Assembly: GCA_964568355.1 (NCBI GenBank)
Contig: CAZMRK010000573.1
Coordinates: 1 to 11,790 of the forward strand
Source: JAJPJX01 sp964568355
Lineage (GTDB): Bacteria; Acidobacteriota; Terriglobia; Bryobacterales; Bryobacteraceae
DNA length: 11,790 nucleotides
Direction of reading: 5' to 3'
Made by a program: the position numbers and the translations under genes
Shown here: piece after piece, positions 6,800-11,790 of the stretch
How the letters are laid out: each line of letters opens with the position of its first letter
Numbering within the stretch: position 1 is the stretch's first letter
Notes under the pieces: generated by a model
The model's input: the letters and a program-made list of their open reading frames with translations, nothing else
Databases searched by the model: none
Told to the model about the DNA's origin: nothing

Positions 6800-7690
6800 A
6801 TGATGTTGCGGCGATTACTCGTCTCGGTTTTTCTACTTTCTCCAGGCCTTTCGCTGGCAGCCAGCAAGGAAATTGTTGAACTGCAGCGGGATGTCGCGCA
6901 GATCCAGGATCAGTTGCGGGCGTTGCAGCGTTCCCAGGACGAAAAGCTCTCGGCTCTTACGGTCCTCGTGCAGCAGTCTCTGGATGCCGCCAATAAGGCA
7001 AATACCTCGGTGGCCGTACTCGAAAACAACCTGCGCCAGAATCTGCGGGACCAGGAAAAGAGCGTGGCTGCGCCGGTGGCCAACGTCGGCGCCAAAATCG
7101 ATCAGATGTCCACGGACTTTCAATCGTTGCGCGAGTCCATGGCCGACGTTGCGGCGCGTCTCGGGAAGTTGCAGCAGCAGGTCCTGGACCTGAGCAACGC
7201 TGCCAAGACCATCCAGGCTCCTCCCCCGCCCGGCGGCGGCGGAATGGCCTCCTCCGGTGGGCCGCCGCCCATGTCGGCGGAAAGCCTGTATGCCAATGCG
7301 ATGCGGGACCGCAGCGGCGGAAAGTCTGACCTCGCTCTGCAGGAATTCCGCGACTATCTCAAGTACTTCCCCAACACCGACCTGGCGCCGAACGCCCAGT
7401 TCTATATCGGGGAAATTCACTATCAACTGGGAGATTACGACGCGGCTATCCAGGAATTTGACACCGTGCTCGAAAAATATCCCGATAACAACAAGACCGC
7501 GGATGCCATGTACATGAAGGGGGCGACGCTCATGAAGATGGGCCGGCGCACGCAGGGCGCACAGGAGATGCGCGAGCTGATCAAGAAATTCCCCTCCAGC
7601 AATCTGTCGGAAAAAGCATGCAGCCAGATCAAGGCCGTGGGCCTCACCTGCACCACCACGGCTCGAACTACCAGGACCAAAAAGCGGTAG
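6800..7690 (+). CDS. cpoB: CpoB (YbgF), Tol-Pal-associated periplasmic TPR protein
   Basis: CpoB is a periplasmic protein that coordinates peptidoglycan synthesis with Tol-driven outer-membrane constriction. From the ATG at 6800 (GAGG site 8 bases upstream) it has 296 residues. A Sec signal ends near LSLAA (about 17-21). A long coiled coil at about 23-137 (ELQRDVAQIQDQLRALQRSQ and following) would be the trimerising segment. A Pro/Gly-rich hinge (APPPPGGGGMASSGGPPP, about 140-157) leads to three TPR-like repeats at about 159-275. These include SDLALQEFRDYLKYFPNT and GDYDAAIQEFDTVLEKYPDN. The C-terminus is a short basic, Thr-rich tail. Family length is about 260, so the coiled coil is somewhat long. 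An upstream in-frame ATG at 6746 lies inside the hairpin and would hide the signal peptide, so it is rejected. Confidence 0.92.
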   Translation: MMLRRLLVSVFLLSPGLSLAASKEIVELQRDVAQIQDQLRALQRSQDEKLSALTVLVQQSLDAANKANTSVAVLENNLRQNLRDQEKSVAAPVANVGAKIDQMSTDFQSLRESMADVAARLGKLQQQVLDLSNAAKTIQAPPPPGGGGMASSGGPPPMSAESLYANAMRDRSGGKSDLALQEFRDYLKYFPNTDLAPNAQFYIGEIHYQLGDYDAAIQEFDTVLEKYPDNNKTADAMYMKGATLMKMGRRTQGAQEMRELIKKFPSSNLSEKACSQIKAVGLTCTTTARTTRTKKR

Positions 7691-7716
7691 AATAGGCCGT
7701 CGCTGCCTGTTCCGCC

Positions 7717-8571
7717 ATGCGTTCCCTCCTCCTTTTTTTCCTCTCCTCTCTCCTTTCGGCAGGTAATTTCCCGCGCAGCATAGAGGCGTACCGTGGAAAG
7801 AGTCCGGTTCTCGACGGCGTCCTTTCGCCCGGAGAATGGTCCGACGCCACCGCATTCACCGGTGTCTCCGACTGGATTCCGCAGTTCTCGCGCACCACCG
7901 ACCCGCACGACCTGTCGCTGCGCGCCTACGTCAAGCATGACGGCCGGCGGCTCTATTTCGCTTTCGACGTCACCGACGACGTGCTTTACGGCATCGATAC
8001 CCCACGCTGGCTGCCCGAGGAAAATGCCCGCGCCCACGAATTGAGCCGCGCCGGCTTCCCCTGGTTCGGTGATGAAATGGAATTGCTGATCAACGCGGCC
8101 AACCGTTGGACGGGCGACGAACAGGCCGCCGGCGACGGTTCGTCCTGGCAGATGGTCTGCAACCTGACCAAGTCGCGTAAGGGCGGCGTGGGCACCGGTG
8201 GACTGCTCGAAGGCGAACCTCGCAGCAAACAGAGCGCTTGGGATACGTATCGGAAATGGATTCTTACCGGAGCCCAGGAAGCCGTAGCCAAGGCCAAGCC
8301 GGGGGGCCGCGGATATGTCATCGAGTGGGCGGTCAGCTTCGATCCGTGTCTGGAGATCGCCTCCGGCAAATTCTATTCGACGGCTCTGGGAGATCGCGCC
8401 ATGGGCCTCAATATCGCTCTCGGCGACCTGGATCAGAAAGAACGAGGCGCCGGCAATTTCGGCCATTTCCATCACGAGGACTGGCTGGCCGGCGCTAAAG
8501 ACGTGCGCACACAATTGCGCCATTGGGGAACATTATGGATCAGAACCGGGACCAAGCCCTCCCGCCGATAA
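7717..8571 (+). CDS. Secreted CBM9-like (carbohydrate-binding module family 9) protein
   Basis: The 284-residue product starts with a short Sec signal (MRSLLLFFLSSLLSAG). The rest resembles a stand-alone family 9 carbohydrate-binding/DOMON-type beta-sandwich. Supporting segments are PVLDGVLSPGEWSDA (about 30-44), LRAYVKHDGRRLYFAFDVTD (about 68-87), FGDEMELLINAANRW (about 117-131), RGYVIEWAVSF (about 198-208) and the closing HWGTLWIR. No catalytic domain is present. Such proteins bind sugars or are of unknown role, and the ligand here is not known. The ATG lies 26 bases after cpoB with no clear ribosome site, inside a 36-base pure pyrimidine stretch. Its 3' end overlaps the start of the next gene by 37 bases, suggesting co-transcription. 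The family assignment is by pattern recognition only. Confidence 0.72.
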   Translation: MRSLLLFFLSSLLSAGNFPRSIEAYRGKSPVLDGVLSPGEWSDATAFTGVSDWIPQFSRTTDPHDLSLRAYVKHDGRRLYFAFDVTDDVLYGIDTPRWLPEENARAHELSRAGFPWFGDEMELLINAANRWTGDEQAAGDGSSWQMVCNLTKSRKGGVGTGGLLEGEPRSKQSAWDTYRKWILTGAQEAVAKAKPGGRGYVIEWAVSFDPCLEIASGKFYSTALGDRAMGLNIALGDLDQKERGAGNFGHFHHEDWLAGAKDVRTQLRHWGTLWIRTGTKPSRR

Positions 8572-9293
8572 ATACATACGAAGACCTCGCCGGCCGGATC
8601 GATCATTCGCTGGTGCAGCCCGACCTGGCCGAAGATCAGGTGATCTCCGGGTGCGAGGTTGCGGCACGCTATCGCGTTGCTGCCGTGCTCGTGCGCGCCG
8701 GCGACGTCGATCTTGCCGCGCGCATCCTGAGCGGCTCCGGCGTAAAGGTGGCCGGCGCCGTGGGATTTCCTCACGGGAGCAGCAGCACCGCCGTTAAGCT
8801 ATACGAGGGCCGCGACGTCCTCCGCCGCGGCGCTCGGGAAGTGGATTTCGTCCTGAACTACTCCAAGCTGCTGTCGCGGCATTTCCAACACGTAGAGATG
8901 GAATTGCTGCAAATGGCGGAAAGCTGCCACAAGGAGGGCGCGTTGCTCAAGGTGATCCTCGAGACAGCCTATCTTGGCAGAGAGCTCAAGATCATTGCCT
9001 GCCGCATCGTCGACCGTGCCGGCGTCGACCTGGTCGAAACCTCCACGGAGTTCGCTCCGGCCGGATGGACATCGGCCGACCTGGAACTGCTGCGCGCCCA
9101 CTTGCCGGAGCGCGTGGGGCTGAAGGCGGCGGGAGGCATCGAGACGCTGGAACAGGCCCTGGCCGCGTGCCAGGCCGGCGCGACACGTTTCGGGACCACC
9201 ACCACAACCGTTATCCTGGATGCATGGAAGGCACGTATAGCTGCCAGGCAAGCGGCTCCTGCCGGGCAGCAGGGACCAGCGCCGATCAGTTGA
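8535..9293 (+). CDS. DeoC-family (deoxyribose-phosphate aldolase-like) protein lacking the Schiff-base lysine
   Basis: The 252-residue product follows the DeoC TIM-barrel pattern: IDHSLVQPDLAEDQV (about 22-36), SGVKVAGAVGFPHG (about 68-81), EVDFVLNY with the conserved Asp104, LLKVILET with Lys139, and GLKAAGG with Lys197. True DERA cleaves 2-deoxyribose-5-phosphate through a Schiff-base Lys in KTSTG (Lys167 in E. coli). Here the motif is VETSTEF: Glu168 replaces that Lys, and Glu172 replaces the phosphate-loop Gly. The Cys47 position is Leu in AAVLVRAG, and the usual LLKP is LVQP. Ordinary DERA activity is therefore unlikely. It may be a pseudoenzyme or a changed aldolase/lyase. The start at 8535 has a GGGGA site 5 bases upstream; an ATG at 8523 is also possible. 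It overlaps the CBM9 gene and precedes aroDE. Confidence 0.82.
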   Translation: MDQNRDQALPPINTYEDLAGRIDHSLVQPDLAEDQVISGCEVAARYRVAAVLVRAGDVDLAARILSGSGVKVAGAVGFPHGSSSTAVKLYEGRDVLRRGAREVDFVLNYSKLLSRHFQHVEMELLQMAESCHKEGALLKVILETAYLGRELKIIACRIVDRAGVDLVETSTEFAPAGWTSADLELLRAHLPERVGLKAAGGIETLEQALAACQAGATRFGTTTTTVILDAWKARIAARQAAPAGQQGPAPIS

Positions 9294-9328
9294 GTGGCTC
9301 GCATGTTATCCTAAAAACCTTACTGCCA

Positions 9329-10837
9329 ATGGCTCAGAAACGGGCATTGCCTCGCATCTGCATTGCGTTGGGCCTTCCGGATCTTTCTAAGCTTCTCGAG
9401 CACGCGCAGTGCGAGGCTCAGGCCGGTGAGACGTTCCTGGAATTCCGCCTGGATTATCTGGACCGTCCCGAGCGGGGAGCGGAAGCGATTCGCAGCTTCC
9501 TCGAACAACATCCCGAGTGCATCATCCTGGCGACTTGCCGGCGGCATCAGAATCACGGGAAGTTCAACGGAAGCATTGAAGAGCAGGTCCGCGTCCTGGA
9601 TCTGGCCATCCAGAACGGCGCGCGCGCGGTCGATGTCGAAATCGAAAGCGCCGAAGTGGCCATGGAGAAGATGGCCGCTCTGCGGGGACAGGCGCAGCTC
9701 ATCATCTCCTATCACAACTTCGAGGCCACGCCCCAGTTGGATGTAGTGCTGAATCGCATGTGCCGCGTTCCGGCCGATGCGTATAAGGTGGTCACGACTG
9801 CGCGCAAGCCCACCGATTTCGGCCGCGTGCTGGCCCTGGCCAAAGCCCATCCGCGTACGCCGCTGATCATTCTCGCCATGGGCGAACTGGGTTTCCCCAG
9901 CCGGGTTCTTTCGCCTTCTTTCGGCGGCCTCTATACCTACGCCGCTCCGACCTCGGCGGAGGGCACTGCCGCCGGCCAGGTGAGCGCGCGGCAGTTGCGC
10001 CATCTTTATCGTGTCGAAAAGCTGAACCGCAACACGCGCATTTACGGTGTGATCGCCGATCCCGTACGTCATTCGGTTTCGCCGGTCGTGCACAACCGCG
10101 CGTTCCAGGCCAAGCGGCTGGAATCGGTTTATCTGCCGTTCCTGGTATCGCCGGCGCACTTGCGCGACTTCTTCGTGCTGGCCGAGCGGCTGCCGATCTC
10201 CGGTTTCAGCGTCACTATCCCCCACAAGCAGAAAATCCTGCGCTACCTGGACATCGTCGATCCGCTGGCGCGCCGCATCGGCGCCGTCAATACGGTCTGG
10301 CGGAAGGCGGGCAAGTGGCGTGGCACCAATACCGACGCGCCCGGCGTGACCGGACCGCTTTCGCGGCGCCTGACCGTGCGCAGCGCCTCCGTCTTGATCG
10401 TCGGCAACGGCGGAGCCGCGCGGGGAGCGGCCTGCGCCCTGGCCGACGCCGGCGCGAAGGTCGCGCTGGTGGGCCGCAATCCCGATCGCGTGCGCGCTCT
10501 CTCCAAAGTCTGCGGCGCCGAACCGCTGCTGCGTGAACAGCTCACCAACCGGCACTTTGACGTCGTCGTCCATGCCACTCCTCTGGGCATGTACCCTAAG
10601 GTCAACGAATGTTTTTTCAACGGTGTGATTCCCGGCGAAATCGTCTTCGACCTGGTATATAACCCAATGGAAACCGAACTGATCCGCCGTGCTCGCGACC
10701 AGGGCAAAACCGTGATCCCCGGCCTGGACATGTTCATTGAACAGGCCGTACGCCAGTTCGAGATCTGGACCGGCGAGAGTGCGCCTCGCCCTTTGATGGA
10801 GAAGGCTGCGCTCGAAGCCTTGGGCCCCAAGGTCTGA
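9329..10837 (+). CDS. aroDE: Bifunctional 3-dehydroquinate dehydratase (type I) / shikimate dehydrogenase
   Basis: This fusion catalyses two consecutive cytoplasmic steps of the shikimate pathway: dehydroquinate to dehydroshikimate, then NADPH-dependent reduction to shikimate. The 502-residue product has an AroD type I half (about 8-228) with EFRLDYLD, ATCRR, and catalytic His129 in SYHNFEATP. It also has Schiff-base Lys153 in DAYKVVTTARKP, and SRVLSPSFGGLYTYA. The AroE half (about 237-495) has HSVSPVVHN, Lys300 in TIPHKQ, Asn321 in AVNT, Asp336 in GTNTDAPG, and the nucleotide loop GNGGAARG at 359-366. It ends with ATPLGMYP and GLDMFIEQAVRQFEIWTG. Both active sites look intact. The order matches the plant and chlamydial fusions. 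The ATG at 9329 has no good ribosome site; a TTG overlapping the upstream stop is an alternative. A small protein gene begins 3 bases after its stop. Confidence 0.95.
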   Translation: MAQKRALPRICIALGLPDLSKLLEHAQCEAQAGETFLEFRLDYLDRPERGAEAIRSFLEQHPECIILATCRRHQNHGKFNGSIEEQVRVLDLAIQNGARAVDVEIESAEVAMEKMAALRGQAQLIISYHNFEATPQLDVVLNRMCRVPADAYKVVTTARKPTDFGRVLALAKAHPRTPLIILAMGELGFPSRVLSPSFGGLYTYAAPTSAEGTAAGQVSARQLRHLYRVEKLNRNTRIYGVIADPVRHSVSPVVHNRAFQAKRLESVYLPFLVSPAHLRDFFVLAERLPISGFSVTIPHKQKILRYLDIVDPLARRIGAVNTVWRKAGKWRGTNTDAPGVTGPLSRRLTVRSASVLIVGNGGAARGAACALADAGAKVALVGRNPDRVRALSKVCGAEPLLREQLTNRHFDVVVHATPLGMYPKVNECFFNGVIPGEIVFDLVYNPMETELIRRARDQGKTVIPGLDMFIEQAVRQFEIWTGESAPRPLMEKAALEALGPKV

Positions 10838-10840
10838 TCC

Positions 10841-11041
10841 ATGCGCATCACCCGCCGCAAACTCGCTGCTACGGTCCTGGGCTCGGCGGTCGCCCTGGCT
10901 CAGGCTCCTCCACCGCCTCTGCCCCGCACGTCGCAGGAGGAACTGGCTGCCGCCCGGGACCAGGCCCAGCGCGCTGTTGAGGTTTTGGCTCGGTTCAATG
11001 TCCCGATGGCCACCGAGCCGGCCTGCCATTTTCGAGCCTGA
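10841..11041 (+). CDS. 66-residue protein with twin-arginine-like signal, probable amidase partner
   Basis: The N-terminus MRITRRKLAATVLGSAVALA has a T-R-R-x-L core like a Tat signal, a mildly hydrophobic segment and an A-x-A site near residues 20-22. Four to five Pro follow, then a short amphipathic, Ala/Arg/Glu-rich helix (about 30-51). The tail is RFNVPMATEPACHFRA. From memory this helix and tail resemble the small AtzG/DUF4089- or GatC-like proteins encoded beside amidases, whose ends read roughly EPAPVFRP. That match needs a profile search. The ATG is 3 bases after the aroDE stop and the stop is 6 bases before the amidase ATG, so translation is likely coupled. The Pro-rich stretch separates signal and tail. 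Whether the signal is cleaved, and whether export is Tat or Sec, is not decidable here. Confidence 0.7.
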   Translation: MRITRRKLAATVLGSAVALAQAPPPPLPRTSQEELAAARDQAQRAVEVLARFNVPMATEPACHFRA

Positions 11042-11047
11042 GGCGCC

Positions 11048-11790
11048 ATGGCGAATCCAGATCCGGAACTCTTTTTCGCCACCGTCGTTGAGTTGAACGC
11101 CAGGTTGAAGGCTCGGGAGGTTTCTGCCGTAGACCTGGCGCGAGCGTTTGCCGGTCGCCTGGAGGAGATCGGACCGCGTTTCAATGCCCTGGCCCTGACC
11201 CTGGCTCCTCAGGCCATCCGGCAGGCCAAAGAGGTGGATGGCGATTTGAAGCGCGGCCGGCTGCGCGGCGCGCTGCAGGGCGTTCCTTACGCCGTCAAAG
11301 ACCTGCTGGCCTATCCGGGCCAGCCTACCACCTGGGGTGCGCGGCCCTATGCCGCCCAGGTCTTCGATTACCGCGCGGCGGCGATCGAAAAGCTGGACAA
11401 GATCGGCGCGGTGCTCATCGGCAAGCTGGCAATGGTCGAACTGGCCGGCGGCCCCGCGTATCGCTATGCCTCCGCGTCGCTCACCGGTCCGGGGCTGAAT
11501 CCGTGGGACCGTTCGCGCTGGGCCGGTGGATCTTCGAGCGGTTCCGGCGCCGCCGTCGCCGCGGGACTGGTGCCGTTCGCCCTGGGCTCGGAAACCAACG
11601 GCTCCATCGTGACTCCGTCTGCCTTCTGCGGCGTCACCGGCCTCCGCCCCACTTATGGTCTGGTGAGCCGATATGGCGCCATGGCGCTTTCCTGGAGTCT
11701 GGATAAGGTGGGACCGCTCGCCCGCACGGCCGAAGACTGCGGCCTGGTCCTTCAGGCGATCGCCGGAGGCGACCGGCGCGATCCGGCCTC
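11048..11790 (+). CDS. Amidase-signature family enzyme, partial (C-terminus beyond window)
   Basis: About 247 N-terminal residues are present and the frame is open at the window end. The amidase-signature fold is recognised by GVPYAVKDLL with catalytic Lys84, and by GGSSSGSGAAVAAGLVPFAL with the cis-Ser at 162. GSETNGSIVTPSAFCGVTGL carries nucleophile Ser186; the spacings agree with GatA-type enzymes. Such enzymes hydrolyse amide bonds of varied small molecules. The SETNGSI loop differs from the SDTGGSIR loop of true GatA, so this is more likely a general amidase than the Glu-tRNA amidotransferase subunit. The substrate is unknown. It has no signal peptide. The ATG has a GAGG site 5 bases upstream that overlaps the stop of the small leader-like gene, indicating a paired expression unit. 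Confidence 0.9.
   Translation, partial: MANPDPELFFATVVELNARLKAREVSAVDLARAFAGRLEEIGPRFNALALTLAPQAIRQAKEVDGDLKRGRLRGALQGVPYAVKDLLAYPGQPTTWGARPYAAQVFDYRAAAIEKLDKIGAVLIGKLAMVELAGGPAYRYASASLTGPGLNPWDRSRWAGGSSSGSGAAVAAGLVPFALGSETNGSIVTPSAFCGVTGLRPTYGLVSRYGAMALSWSLDKVGPLARTAEDCGLVLQAIAGGDRRDPA

Noticed and set aside
6833..7855. 340-codon minus-strand open frame opposite cpoB
   Set aside because: Shadow frame with low-complexity composition, contradicted by the CpoB reading.
7435..8523. 362-codon minus-strand open frame opposite cpoB and the CBM9-like gene
   Set aside because: Shadow frame; the sense strand has signal peptides, TPRs and a CBM9-like pattern in normal order.
9320..11029. 569-codon open frame on the minus strand opposite aroDE
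   Set aside because: The opposite strand encodes a clear AroD-AroE fusion with all catalytic motifs. The antisense frame is a by-product of high GC codon bias and shows no recognisable domain.
1..11790. CRISPR arrays, tRNA/rRNA genes, insertion sequences, phage or defence genes
   Set aside because: No direct repeat series, cloverleaf, transposase motifs or terminal inverted repeats were seen. The window reads as core housekeeping genes with some accessory members.

Overview
This is a compact, GC-rich bacterial chromosome segment of diderm (Gram-negative) type. The organism has a complete Tol-Pal system and an outer-membrane-type efflux adaptor. Gene content and style fit Acidobacteriota, perhaps a Bryobacter/Solibacter-like lineage: a fused AroD-AroE, a DeltaProteobacteria/Acidobacteria-like Pal ending, a secreted CBM9-like protein, and a small leader protein in front of an amidase. 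That placement is an inference from protein character, not a database match.

Minus strand, 1-2422: recN (713-2422, complete) is followed by an RND-type efflux periplasmic adaptor lipoprotein (608 to 1, truncated by the window edge). The 104-bp gap between them holds a good sigma70-like promoter (TTGACG, 17 bp, TACAAC). A 16-bp palindrome covers its -10 box, so the pump looks repressor-controlled and separate from recN. RecN itself has a consensus TATAAT so close to its ATG that its transcript may be nearly leaderless.

Plus strand, 2586-7690: a canonical tolQ-tolR-tolA-tolB-pal-cpoB cluster, divergent from recN. TolQ/TolR form the proton-driven inner-membrane motor. The TolA/TonB-like protein transmits force across the periplasm, TolB and Pal form the outer-membrane/peptidoglycan end, and CpoB is the periplasmic TPR regulator. 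The periplasmic members are unusual in their proline-rich segments. Pal carries an Ig-like domain between two polyproline stretches, and TolB has a proline/arginine-rich insertion in its N-terminal domain. A strong RNA hairpin lies between pal and cpoB.

Plus strand, 7717-11790: a closely packed second set. It holds a secreted CBM9-like protein, a divergent DeoC-family protein, a bifunctional 3-dehydroquinate dehydratase/shikimate dehydrogenase (aroDE), a 66-residue protein with a twin-arginine-like signal, and an amidase-signature enzyme cut by the window end. Overlaps or gaps of a few bases suggest co-transcription.

The two most notable points are in this last region. The DeoC-like protein has Glu where the Schiff-base Lys of deoxyribose-phosphate aldolase belongs. 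The 66-residue protein joins a Tat-like signal to a tail resembling small amidase partner subunits, directly before an amidase that has no signal of its own. No tRNA, rRNA, CRISPR array, insertion sequence or phage gene was seen, and no gene-free stretch exceeds 300 bases.
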